Positions 9,117 to 19,496 of a DNA stretch of 64,000 nucleotides are shown here, piece after piece. The notes below the pieces were generated by a model. That model made no database searches, was not told where the DNA came from, and saw nothing but the letters and a program-made list of their open reading frames with translations. This stretch comes from SR1 bacterium human oral taxon HOT-345 (lineage in GTDB: Bacteria > Patescibacteriota > Gracilibacteria > Absconditabacterales > Absconditicoccaceae). The DNA lies in contig MPSQ01000001.1 in the NCBI GenBank assembly GCA_003260355.1, positions 372,001 to 436,000 on the forward strand, read 5' to 3'. Positions within the stretch are counted from its first letter, which is position 1; every line of letters starts with the position of its first letter. The position numbers and the translations under genes are program-made.

Positions 9117-9222
9117 GTTATCTTTTGCCTTAGACCAACCTATCTTGTGCAGTATTTAGGTGTATGTGTATAAATACTATATCACTATTTTTTATAAGTC
9201 AAGATTCTAAAAGCAATTTTGC

Positions 9223-9253
9223 TTGCATTCAGAACTAGGATTTCTAATATGAT
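9223..9253 (+). promoter_or_regulatory. Possible gyrA promoter
   Basis: TTGCAT (9223-9228) and TATGAT (9248-9253) with a 19-nt gap, longer than the 16 nt seen elsewhere, so the assignment is tentative. Confidence 0.4.
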
Positions 9254-9296
9254 AATGAAAATGAGTCAGATTTTTTTATTTTTTCAAACTTTCTTC

Positions 9297-11903
9297 ATGG
9301 ACGAAAAAGAACTTCTTCAGCCAAGTAATGAAAAGCTGATTACTCATCCGATAGAAAAAGAAATTACGCAGTCTTACATTGATTATGCGATGTCAGTGAT
9401 TGTTTCTCGTGCCTTACCTGATACGAGAGATGGATTTAAGCCGGTGCTTAGGAGAATCCTCTTTGGAATGTATCAAATGAACAACTTCTACAACCAGAAG
9501 CACAAAAAATCAGCGAGAATTGTCGGAGATGTGATGTGAAAATATCATCCTCACGGTGATTCTTCTATTTATGAAGCGATGGTTCGTATGGCGCAACCAT
9601 GGTCGCTCAGATATCCACTTGTTGATGGGCAGGGAAACTTCGGTTCTATTGATGGTGATGGAGCAGCTGCGATGAGGTATACTGAAGCGAGATTGACCAA
9701 GATTGCAGAGGAAATGCTTGCAGATTTGGAGCAGGATACGGTGGACTGGAGAGATAACTTTGATGGATCGCTCAAAGAGCCTGTGATGCTTGCGACCAAA
9801 TTCCCAAATCATCTCTGCAATGGAACGATGGGAATTGCTGTAGGTATGGCGACGAATATGGCTCCGCATAACCTCAATGAAGTGTTGGATGCGTCTTTGC
9901 TTCTCCTTCAAAAGGAGGGGAAAGAGGAGATCGTGACTGATGAAAACGGTGCTGAGATCAAAAGACCGATTTCGGTTTCTGTTGAAGAGATTATGGAAAT
10001 CATCAAAGGACCGGACTTTCCAACCGGAGGAATGATCTTTGATAGCAATAATATCACTGAAGTCTACAAAAAAGGAAAAGGCTGAATCGTTGTTCGTGGG
10101 AAGACTCACGATGAAGTCTATGATGGAGCCCATGTGATTGTCGTAGATGAGATTCCTTATCTCGTAAATAAAGCCAATCTCGTTTCCAAGATCGGAGAAC
10201 TTGTGGTAGACAAGAAGATTGAGGGGATTAACGATATCCGTGATGAATCCAATAAAAACAAGATCAGAATTGCGATTTATCTCAAAAAAGGGGTAGATCC
10301 AGATGCGATTTTGATGCAGCTTTTCAAGTTCACCGAGCTTCAGACTAATTTCAATCTCAATAATGTGTCCCTGATTGATCAAGGAACTCAGCCGAGACTG
10401 CTCAATATCAAGGATCTCTTGATGGAGTTTGTGACTTTCCGTAGGGGGGTGGTGTATCGTAGATCGGTTTTTCAGCTCAATAAGGCTAAAGACAGACTAC
10501 ATATTTTGGAAGGACTGAGAAAAGCGATTGATATTATTGATGAAGTGATTGATACGATCAAAAAGTCAGAATCCAAAGCTGATGCGAGAACTAACTTAAT
10601 GGAAAAATTTTGATTCTCTGAGAAACAGGCGGAATACATTCTTTTGATGAGATTGCAATCCCTCGTTGGACTTGAGATTCAGAAGATTAGTGATGAAATT
10701 GAGGAAAAGATTAGACTTATTGAGGAATTGGAGCGCATTATTTCTGATCCAGAGAAACTTGATGAGGTCGTAACTAAGGAATTCCTCTATATGAAGGAAA
10801 AATATGGAGACGAGAGAAGAACTGAACTTTCTAACGATCTCAGTGTCTATAACATCAGCGGAAGCCTCAAAGAATTCCAAAAAGCAGCGGATAGAATCAA
10901 GGAAGATGTGATTTGCTGGATTGGAAATGATTTTTCACTCAGAGTGCTGTATCAGACCAGAATTCAGAATATCCCTGAGGAAACCCTTGATCTCATCTAT
11001 ACTCACAACCAGGACAAACTCATCGTGATTACGGATATTGGAGAGCTTGTTGTGCAGAGGCTCAAAGATTTTGGTGCGGGAAATATGGCGAAACCTGCGA
11101 TCAATCTCAAAGAACAATTCTGACTCAAAGGAAAGATCGTTTTTGCCAAGACTTTGCATTTTCAATATGATTACCTTGTATTCCTTACCAACCAAAATAG
11201 TATCAAAAAGACCAAAAAAGAACTCGTTTTGAGCTTCAAAAAATTCCCTACCACGATTATGGGACTTCAGTCAGGAGAAAAAATCTGTAGAGTTTTGCCA
11301 GTCAATGACTGAGATAATGTCGGAGTACTTACTCAGCAGGGACGAATGCTCCTTTTCAAATCCGATGATATCAGACCGATGGGAAAGACTGCTGGAGGAG
11401 TGAAAGCGATTGAGCTTCAGGAAGGAGATCAGGTTGCCAATATGTTTTTGCATAATGATGAGCCATTTATCTTGATCTACTCTGATAAAAACGGAAAACT
11501 TCTCTCACTAGAAGACCTCAAAATCCGAAAGAGAGCGAGAAAGGGACAGGTCGTGATGACAGGCAATGAGAAACTTGAAGGTGGAATCTCAATCATTGAA
11601 GGTGCGGTCAGAATTCGTTTTGCTGATGGTAGCCTCAAAACTTTGCATTCCAACGATATTTCGCTTGATGAGCCAGAAACTCCGCTTTACAAGATGGTAG
11701 ATCAGAAGATTGATGTCGTGTATCGTCCTTGGGAAGAGAAGTCTGAAAATATGAAGTATAAAGAAGAAAAGAAAAAGGCTGAAAAAGCTGAATGAGGACT
11801 CTTTGATCTGTCTGCTAATGAAGAAAAAGAAGAAACCGCTCAAATTGCAGAAACTATAGAAACTCCTGAAAATACTGAAAATGTTGAAAATCCACAAGAC
11901 TAA
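9297..11903 (+). CDS. gyrA: DNA gyrase subunit A
   Basis: An 868-residue type IIA topoisomerase subunit that cuts and rejoins DNA and, with GyrB (encoded at 45.6-47.5 kb), introduces negative supercoils. The winged-helix region around KYHPHGD and the catalytic Tyr in [10 protein letters not shown] are present. A long coiled coil follows, and the C-terminal beta-pinwheel starts near residue 520. Six TGA codons fall at Gly positions, the first being the invariant Gly before KYHPHGD. A clear GyrA box (QRRGGKG) is not visible, so a ParC-like function cannot be excluded. The tail is acidic. The start ATG follows a T-rich tract without a Shine-Dalgarno site. Confidence 0.93.
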
Positions 11904-11972
11904 AACAAGCTGAAAGCTACTCTGATACCATAGAAACGCCAAGGCGTAGTTTTCTTTTACTCACAAAAGCCT

Positions 11973-12368
11973 ATGACCAGAATCAACCTTTTGCCTCCTT
12001 CTCAACTCGCAGATCAGCACCTCATTGCCGAATGGAGGGAATTACCGAGGATTTTTGGGCTCGTAAAGAAAAAGCTTGATGAACAGAAGCCGATTCTCGT
12101 GTGAAAAAAGTATACGATGGGGACAGGGCATGTCCGTTTCTTTTATGATAAATTGCTTTTTCTTCAAAAGAGGCATCAAGCTTTAGTGAAAGAAGCTCAG
12201 AAAAGGGGATTTAAGCTCTCTAAGACTGAAAAAATTAGTTTACAGGGTTTCCCCAAAGTCTATTGTAAGGATTTTTGTCCTTCAGAGGCGGATCTGGCGA
12301 TCTCCCAGCAAAGAATCCAAGAAAAACTCAAGGCAAAGCCAGATTTTTATACTTTTTATGGGAAGTAG
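11973..12368 (+). CDS. denV: T4 endonuclease V-type pyrimidine dimer DNA glycosylase
   Basis: A 131-residue protein (T4 DenV has 138) that closely follows phage T4 endonuclease [27 protein letters not shown] at the N-terminus with the catalytic Thr2 and Glu in the [12 protein letters not shown] helix, then [16 protein letters not shown]. The enzyme cuts the glycosyl bond of UV-induced pyrimidine dimers and nicks the abasic site. One TGA before KKYTMGTG is read as Gly. The family is best known from phage and from scattered bacteria, so transfer from a virus is likely. Confidence 0.9.
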
Positions 12369-12459
12369 GGGATTGATTTTTTTTGACTAAAGACTAAGTT
12401 TCTCTTGATTTTAAGGCCAGAAAGTACGTCTTGTATTTATTTATTCTTTTTCGTTTGCT

Positions 12460-13551
12460 ATGATGTCATATCTTCAGAAACCATCTGCTCTTAAACAGGG
12501 TGATAAAGTGGCTATTGTGAGCTTATCAAGAGGACTTTTGTGAGAGCAGTTTTGTGCTCATCAGCTTGAGCTTGGTAAGAAAAGAATTGAAGAAATGGGA
12601 CTTGAGGTTGTTTTTATGCCGAATGCGCTTAATGGAATTGCCGATTTAGAGGAACATCCAGAAAAGAGAGCTAGTGATCTGAAACTTGCTTTCAAAGACA
12701 CAACAATTTCTGGAATTATTTGTGCTATTGGTGGAATTGATGGATTTAAAATTTTTCCATATCTTATGGAGGATTCTGACTTTAAAGAGCTTGTCAGAAC
12801 TTCTCCTAAAGTTTTTATGGGATTCTCGGATACGACTAATCATCATCTAATGTTTTATCGCTTAGGAATGCAAAGTTTCTATGGACCAGCTTTTTTGACT
12901 GATTTTGCAGAGATGGATCATCAGATGCTTCCCTATACTCAGCATCATTTGCAGATGCTTTTTTGAAAGGAGGCTTTAGAGATTCGTAGTAGTGATGTGT
13001 GGTATGAGGAGAGAGAAAAGTTTTCTCCAGATCAGCTCGGCACTCCCAGAAACACTCACCAAGAAATACATGGATTTGAGCTTTTGCAGGGGACTCAGAA
13101 CTTTTCAGGGAGACTTTTGGGATGATGTATAGAATCACTTTATGAAATGCTGGTTGGAGGCGGATTTCCTGATCAAAAGTTGATCTATGATAAATATCAG
13201 ATTTTCCCAACTTTAGAAGAACGAAAAGGAAAAATTCTTTTTATAGAAACTTCGGAAGAAAGGTCTACTCCTGCATTTTATGCACAGATGTTGAGGATTT
13301 TTAAGGAGAGGGGGATTTTTGATCAAATCAATGGAATTTTTGTAGGTAAGCCTCAAAATGAAATTTATTATCAAGAATATAAGCAGGTTTTATGTGAAAT
13401 AGTTGATAATCCTGATTTGCCGATTCTTTATAATGTAAATTTTGGTCATGCATATCCTCGTTGCATTTTGCCTTATAATGCTTTGGTTGCTTATGATCAT
13501 AATGAAAAGGTGCTTCGTTTCCTTGAGTCACCATTTCAAGAATCGCTTTAG
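12460..13551 (+). CDS. ldcA: LD-carboxypeptidase (peptidase S66, LdcA/MccF family)
   Basis: A 363-residue S66-family serine peptidase. The nucleophile Ser lies in MGFSDTTNHHLMFYRLG, the Glu in GIFVGKPQNEI and the His in NVNFGHAYPR, the expected Ser-Glu-His order. LdcA removes the terminal D-Ala from L,D-linked muropeptides during peptidoglycan recycling; MccF relatives cleave peptide-nucleotide antibiotics. Three TGA codons are read as Gly. The start is ATG 12460 or 12463. It stands alone between denV and hpf. Confidence 0.9.
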
Positions 13552-13634
13552 TGGGGATTTTTTTGAGCAGGGCTTGCATTTTCTTTGCATTTCAGTAAAA
13601 GGAAGTGATTTTATATTCTATTCTAAATATACTC

Positions 13635-13985
13635 ATGACACAAGAACTCTTGCAAGTAAGCGACATCAAGTTTAAATTTGTGAATGTTTCTGAGGTAATG
13701 GAGGCAGAATTGAAGAAGGTGGTAGATCACCAAATTGCAAATAAGGGACAAACTATTCTTAGGAAGATTTATTCAAAGAATATTGATGCTAAGGTGATTA
13801 TTGACTATACTATTATAAAGAATAAAAGCTGACTCTATGAGGCTGATTTTATTTTTACCTATAATGGAGAGAGATTTGTGGTTGAAAATCATAAGGGCTT
13901 TAAAGTTGCTTCAGATCTTGTTACTCATGCTTTTGATAAATGGAAGAGAAAAGTGCTCGGTTTTTGGGGATTTTTGAGTAAATAA
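13635..13985 (+). CDS. hpf: Ribosome hibernation promoting factor (HPF/YfiA type)
   Basis: A 116-residue short-type HPF: an N-terminal beta strand, a helix with VSEVMEAELKKVVDHQIANKG, then DAKVIIDYTI, ADFIFTYNGERFVVENHKG and a final helix VASDLVTHAFDKWKRKV. HPF binds the 30S decoding centre and silences ribosomes in stationary phase. One TGA is read as Gly (KNKSG). No long-form dimerisation domain follows. Confidence 0.75.
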
Positions 13986-14050
13986 TTCACTTTTTGTGGG
14001 TGAATCTGGGGAAATATTCAGCTTTTATTTTTTTGTTATGACGCTGCATT

Positions 14051-14533
14051 ATGGCAAGTAAAAATTTTCTTACGAGAGAAGGATATGATAAGCTTATTCT
14101 TGAACTTCAAGAGCTAAAACAGGAGAAATTACCTGCGGTTTTGGAAAGACTTGCTGAGGCTAAGGCTATGGGAGATCTTTCTGAAAACTTTGAGTATAAA
14201 TCTGCAATGGAGGATAAGGATTTTATCAACTCTAGGATTGTAGAAATACAGAATCTTATCAATGATGTTGAGATTATCGATAAGGATAAAGATTCATCTA
14301 AGTCTGATAAAGTTGTGGATTTTGGTTCGACTGTTACTTTTAAGATTGAAGATGATGATAAAGAATATCAGGTTAGAATCGTTGGAACAGGAGAAGTTGG
14401 GATAGAAGATGGAGTGATGATTTCTTTTGATTCTCCTATTGGACAGGCTATTAGAGGTAAAAAGGCTGGAGAAACTGTTAAAATGAGACATGAAAGCGGA
14501 AGAAAGAGTATCAAGATTTTGGCTATTTCTTAA
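14051..14533 (+). CDS. greA: Transcription elongation factor GreA
   Basis: A 160-residue protein of normal family length. The N-terminal coiled coil carries the AMGDLSENFEYKSAMEDKDF tip with the acidic residues that reach into the RNA polymerase secondary channel. The C-terminal FKBP-like domain contains SPIGQAIRGKKAGETVKM. GreA stimulates cleavage of backtracked transcripts. No TGA codon is used. The frame and start are unambiguous. Confidence 0.96.
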   Translation: MASKNFLTREGYDKLILELQELKQEKLPAVLERLAEAKAMGDLSENFEYKSAMEDKDFINSRIVEIQNLINDVEIIDKDKDSSKSDKVVDFGSTVTFKIEDDDKEYQVRIVGTGEVGIEDGVMISFDSPIGQAIRGKKAGETVKMRHESGRKSIKILAIS

Positions 14534-14601
14534 GTGTTTGTTCTTTTTTGTTCCTTTGCTGGTCTGTATAAGTTTGTTTTTCATCTCTTAGTTGTTCTTT
14601 C

Positions 14602-15216
14602 ATGTATAATCCTTACGATTTCTATTTTAAAAAAGCGAAGCAGGAAGGATACAAGGCGAGAAGCGCTTTTAAGCTTGAAGAAATTCAAGAAAAGTTTTTT
14701 TTGATCAAAAAGACGACAAAGTATGTGCTTGATATTGGATGTGCTCCTTGAAGTTGGCTTCAGTATACGATTGGACAGCTCAAGAAATTTAGAGTGGAAA
14801 ATTATCAGGTGATTGGTTTAGATTTAAAGCCCGTTGAATTACATTTCCCTGGTTTGTTTACTTATGTGCAAGATATCTCACAAAAAGATCAGGTAAGAGC
14901 TCTTTTGCAGAGGCATCAGATTCCAAAATTTGATCTGATTCAATCTGATATGGCTCCGAATACTATTGGTTTAAAGGATATTGATGCGATGAGAGCAATA
15001 GATCTCTTGGAACAAACGTATTGGATCTATGATGAATTTTTGAGTGATACGGGTGTATTTGTGATAAAAGTCTTTATGGGACCTGGTTTTGAAGAATTTG
15101 TATTAAAGCTGAAGAAGAGGTTTTGAGGGAAGAATATAAAGGTTTTTAAGCCTATTAGTTGTAGAAGTCAGAGTAAAGAGACCTATATTATCAAGCAGTA
15201 TTCTCCTTCCAAATAA
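14602..15216 (+). CDS. rlmE: 23S rRNA 2'-O-methyltransferase RlmE (FtsJ/RrmJ)
   Basis: A 204-residue Rossmann methyltransferase. SAM binding is seen in [14 protein letters not shown], where the second Gly is a TGA codon. The K-D-K-E catalytic set is visible as [22 protein letters not shown] and SKETYII. The enzyme methylates U2552 in the A-loop of 23S rRNA. It is followed by its own terminator. Confidence 0.92.
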
Positions 15217-15220
15217 AAAA

Positions 15221-15247
15221 AACAGAATCCTTCAAGGGGTTCTGCTT
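15221..15247 (+). terminator. Rho-independent terminator of rlmE
   Basis: CAGAATCC / GGGGTTCTG stem with a TTCAA loop and a short T-rich tail, directly after the TAA of rlmE. The remaining 150 nt before rpoD is AT-rich and holds nothing else I can identify. Confidence 0.65.
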
Positions 15248-15394
15248 TCTCGCGGAGTATGGTACTTCTACCTTATTCCACTTACAAGGTTCTACTACAC
15301 AAAGTTTATTATATATCTTTTTAGAGATTTGTCAAAAAAATAATTATTTTCCTAGGGATAGAGCAATTTTATTTTGTAAATATGTGATACTATA

Positions 15395-16690
15395 ATGGAT
15401 GCTATAAAGAAACAGCTACGAGACAAACTTCAGGATGATATTAGTGAACTTAATGAGGGGCTTCAGGACTTGTTGGAGAAAGGTGTAAATAAGGGAACAA
15501 TCGAGGAAGAAGATGTGATTTCTGAGATTGATGACATGGAGGGGAACATTAAGCTGCTTGAAAAATTTTATGATTTAGCGGATAAGCTTTGAATCAAAAT
15601 TTTGACGATAGAAGAGGTTCTTGAGCAAGAGCAGGAAAGTAGTAAAAAGGAATCAAAACTTGGAAGAGTGAGTCTCTATGGGAAGCCAGATTTGATGGCT
15701 GATGGGCAGCATAAGGATTTTATAAAGCTCTATTTTAATGATATTTCTAAAATTCCGCTTCTTACTTATGAAGAAGAAAAGGAAATAGCGAGGAAAATCA
15801 AAAAAGGAGATGAAGAGGCCAAAAAAAAACTGATTGAGTCTAATCTCAGACTTGTGATTTCTATTGCTAAGAGATTTTTCGGTTCTCGTCTGACTTTTTC
15901 AGATTTGATTCAAGAGTGAAATATTGGTCTTATTAAAGCTATAGAAAAATTTGATCCAGATAAAGAATTTAAGTTTTCTACGTATGCAACATGGTGGATT
16001 AAACAGTCTATTACTAAAGCGATTGCTGATATGAGTAAACATGTCAGGATTCCGGTGCATTTGATTGATGAAATGAACTCTTATAATAAGGCTTATCAAA
16101 TTCTTTTTCAAAAACTTGGTCGTGAACCGACAAGTAAAGAGATCGGTCAAAAATTGGGATTCCCTATTAAAAAAATCAAGAAGCTTGAAGAGGTGATTTT
16201 TGGAAATGTTTCTCTTGATAGGGAAGTCGGTGATGAAGGAAGGGATACTTTGGCTGATCTTTTGGAAGATGGAAATACACTGAGACCAGATCAAATTGCC
16301 GAAAGGGCTGCGTTGAGAAATAATCTTGATGCAATTTTGTGAATGCTGGATGATAGAGAGGCAAAGATTGTAAAGATGAGGTATGGAATTGATGGACCGA
16401 GATTTACTTTGGAGCAAGTTTGAGAAGAATTTGATGTGACAAGAGAAAGAGTAAGGCAGATTGAACAAAAGGTTATTCAGAAACTGAAAGAACATCAAGG
16501 ACTCCAAAAGATGTTGGGAATTGAGGATGATATAGAAAAAATGAATAGTGAATGAGGAAAGAAGAAAAGGGGACGTAAACCTGCTCCAAAAGTGGAAAAA
16601 GATGATGACGATGATTATTATGATGCTTCGTATGATGACGATGATGATTTTGACTTGGATGTGGATTTTAGTGGAAGTGATGAAGATTAA
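15395..16690 (+). CDS. rpoD: RNA polymerase primary sigma factor (sigma-70)
   Basis: A 431-residue sigma factor. Region 1.2 ([18 protein letters not shown]), region 2 ([54 protein letters not shown]), region 3 ([11 protein letters not shown]) and region 4 ([23 protein letters not shown]) are all present. The N-terminus carries a short region 1.1-like acidic part, and the C-terminus ends in an unusual ~45-residue tail of Lys/Arg then Asp repeats. Five TGA codons are read as Gly, including the conserved Gly in LIQEGNIGL. This is the factor expected to read the TTGnnn-N16-TAnnnT promoters listed here. Confidence 0.95.
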
Positions 16691-16721
16691 TATATTTTTT
16701 GTGATTGGGCTGTAAAATCTG

Positions 16722-16931
16722 ATTTTTGAGGTATTTTTTCCTGAAATTTATGAATCAGGTTTGTATCTTTTTTTTGTTCTTGGGGAAAAAATTATAACTC
16801 CTACGGTCTTTGGATTGAAAAAATATCGATGAGAACTTGGAATACTATTTTTGGTTGCATTTAACATTCAGAATTTTATACTTCTTGGGTATTGGATTTT
16901 CTTTTACATAATTTTTTATGAATATAAATAA
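16722..16931 (+). CDS. Small membrane protein upstream of RNase Y
   Basis: An open frame of about 69 residues ending at TAA 16929, directly before the rny ATG. It contains two hydrophobic helices (SGLYLFFVLGEKIITP and ELGILFLVAFNIQNFILLGYWIFFYIIF) with one Gly-coding TGA. No ATG start exists; TTG 16761 or a rarer codon near 16722 must be used, so the N-terminus is uncertain. The tight spacing suggests co-transcription with rny. Confidence 0.5.
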
Positions 16932-18446
16932 ATGATGCTGACACCAGAAACTTGATTGATTATAACAGCAGCTGTTTCGCTGACGCTCGGAGGTTTTGCT
17001 GGGTTTTATGGGTATAAGAGGACGCTTAATGAAAAGCAGCTTCGCTTTAAGAAAAAAATGGAGAGGGTGAAGGAACTTGAGGAAGAGCTTCTCCAAGAGG
17101 CGAAGAAAAAGGCTGAAACTGTCTTAGAACAAGCTGAGGTAAAGGCTCAGAAAATTGAAGATCAGAGGCTAGCAAAGATGGAAGAGATCCAAAATAGGCT
17201 CCTTATTAGAGAGGAAAAATTGGATCAAAAATTAGAGAGACTTGAAGAAGAAAAAAGAAAAGTGCTTGATAAACAAAGAGAAGTTGATGAAATTATTGAG
17301 GAGCAGAATAAGAAGCTTTCTGAAATTGCACAAATTAAGTGGGAGGATGCTAAGGAGCTGATTTTTAAGAGAGTAGAGGAAGATAATCAGAAAGAGATTG
17401 TGAGATTTATTGAAAAATTTAAGACGATTAAATCAGAGGAAGCGCAGAAAGAGGCAGCTCAAATTCTCGCTCAGGCTATGCCAAAGCTTGCTGCAGATAC
17501 TGTGAGTGAATTTGTTTCTAAAGTGGTGGATCTTCCGAGTGAGGAATTTAAAGGGAAGCTGATTGGGCGTGAGGGGAGAAATATTTCACTTTTTGAAAAG
17601 TTGACGTGAGTTGAACTTTTGATTGATGATACGCCATTGTCAGTCAGAATTTCATCTTTTGATAGTGAAAAAAGATTTATTGCTGGGAAAACCCTCGAAA
17701 CTCTAATTAAAGATGGTAGGATAAATCCTTTTTATATCGAGAAGGTATATAATCAGGTAGTTGCTGATCTTGAGGTAACGTTGATGGATAAGGGAAAAGA
17801 AGCTCTTACGGTTTTGAATCTTCCAATGATGAATCCTGAGATTGTGAGGACTATTGGTCAGTTCTTTTTGAGATATAGTTATGGGCAGAATTTGTGGATA
17901 CATTCTTTGGAGGTTGCTAAAATTTGTGAAAATATAGCGATAGAGCTTGGTTTAGATCCTTTGGTTGCTAAGAAGGCTGGATTGCTTCATGATGTCGGAA
18001 AGGTGATTGCTGGAGCTGGAGAATCTCATACTAAGATTGGAGCAGATATGCTTCGTAAGTGGGGGCTTGATCCTATCGTTGTCAACGCTGCAGAATCTCA
18101 TCATTATGATGTAGAGATGACGAGTCCTCATTCTCGAGTTGTTGCTGCTGCAGATGCTATGTCTGCCTCTAGACCTGGTGCAAGATTTGACACTAAGGAC
18201 TTTTTTATTGAAAAAATGTGAGAACTTGAAAAATTGATTCTTGAGGTTGATGGTGTAGAAAAGGTTTATATTATGCAGGCAGGTAGGGAGATTATGGTTT
18301 TTGTGAATCCAAAAATGATTTCAGATACTCAGGTTGAAGGACTCTTGGAGACTATTGGAAAAAAGATTGAAGAACAGCTTGATTATCCGTGAATCATTAG
18401 AATTACTGCGTTGAGAGAGACAAAACTTGTACAATATCTCAGATAA
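16932..18446 (+). CDS. rny: Ribonuclease Y
   Basis: A 504-residue membrane-anchored endoribonuclease. The parts in order are an N-terminal transmembrane helix (about 8-28), a long charged coiled coil (35-190), a KH domain with LIGREGRNISLFE and an HD domain with HSLEVAKI ... LLHDVGKV. RNase Y starts mRNA decay in bacteria without RNase E. TGA codons are read as Gly at three to four places, including within the KH domain and after FFIEKM. Length matches the family (about 510-520). Confidence 0.95.
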
Positions 18447-18515
18447 GTATTTATTAAATAGTTTGCTAGAAGAGTGAAGCTTTTCTGCAGACTACTTTAT
18501 ATTATCTTTACTAGT

Positions 18516-19286
18516 ATGTATCCGTATTTTGAACTTTTTGGAACAAAGATTTATTCAACAGGTCTTGGGATTGTGCTTTCTTGTTTAGCTTTTTTGATAA
18601 CAGCTTATTTCCTTTGTAAAAGATATAATCAAGAGTTCCTTAGGTTGTTTAATGGCTTGCCATGGTTGTTAGTTGCTGTTTATGTCGGGGGACTTTATCT
18701 TTCTTTTGTATTGGAGAATGGAAGGATTATTCCGACTTCCCTTGGCTTTTTAAGTCCTTATGGGTATCACTTTAGTTTCGTTGGAGTTATTCTTGCTTGT
18801 TTTTGATTCGTTGTATTGTTTATGAAACAGTTTAGAAGGAGTGAAACGAAGAAAGTCTGGCTTGATATTCTGTTTTTTTCTTTTGTGAATGGCATAATTG
18901 TCTTGGGAATTGGTTTATTGCTGGGGGATAATTTTGTAGGAAAACCGTATGATTGAGCTTTAGGTGTGAGAGCCCTTATTGCTGAGAGTAGTTTGGTAAA
19001 GTATGGAACTGTTTATCCTATTGGGCTTTTTTTGTCGCTCGGGGCGTTGATTCTTAATGTTGTTATTACGTTTTGGAAATTTATAGCAAAGAAGGCGGGA
19101 CTTTGAATTTGGGGATTTATTTTGCTTTTCGTGCTTTTTATTGGATTACTTCCTTTTTGGAACTATCCTGCACATGGAGTGTGGTCAGTATTTGGCTTAT
19201 GGACCTTAGATCTCAATTATTATGTGTTTTGATTCCTCATTATCTATTTCTTACTTTGGAATAGGAGGTTGAAAAAGCCTTATTAA
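18516..19286 (+). CDS. Multi-pass membrane protein, divergent Lgt-like
   Basis: A 256-residue protein with about seven hydrophobic segments. The start (YPYFELFGTKIYSTGLGIVL) and the segment LGDNFVGKPYDGALGVRAL recall prolipoprotein diacylglyceryl transferase (Lgt), which attaches diacylglycerol to lipobox Cys. The usual HGG and RxGNFxNxE signatures are not intact, so the enzyme role is uncertain even though lipoproteins are encoded nearby (34665, 55465). Five TGA codons are read as Gly. Confidence 0.55.
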
Positions 19287-19343
19287 AAGATGGATTTGGC
19301 TCGATTTTTTGGGTGATTGTTAGTATAAAATGCGACTAAAAGC

Positions 19344-19496
19344 ATGAGTTTTATTCTTGATTGAGAAGCTGTATGGAAAGAAGGGAGCTGGCTGAGCTAT
19401 GAAAATAATTGAGGAAGGTGGTTAAGGACTTTGGGGTCGACTTTAGAGATTTATTTAGACTGATACGATGAAGTTTTTTTTCCTCAAGACTGATAG
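19344..19496 (+). CDS. Possible 50-residue small protein
   Basis: A short frame MSFILDGEAVWKEGSWLSYE... with five Gly-coding TGA codons, ending at TAG 19494 inside the next gene. Its Trp/Gly-rich text looks coding rather than random, and the 29-nt overlap with the large downstream gene suggests translational coupling. It has no recognised family and could be spurious. Confidence 0.4.

Noticed and set aside
15217-15394. tRNA or structured RNA between rlmE and rpoD
   Set aside because: No T-loop or acceptor-stem pattern; only the rlmE terminator is clear.
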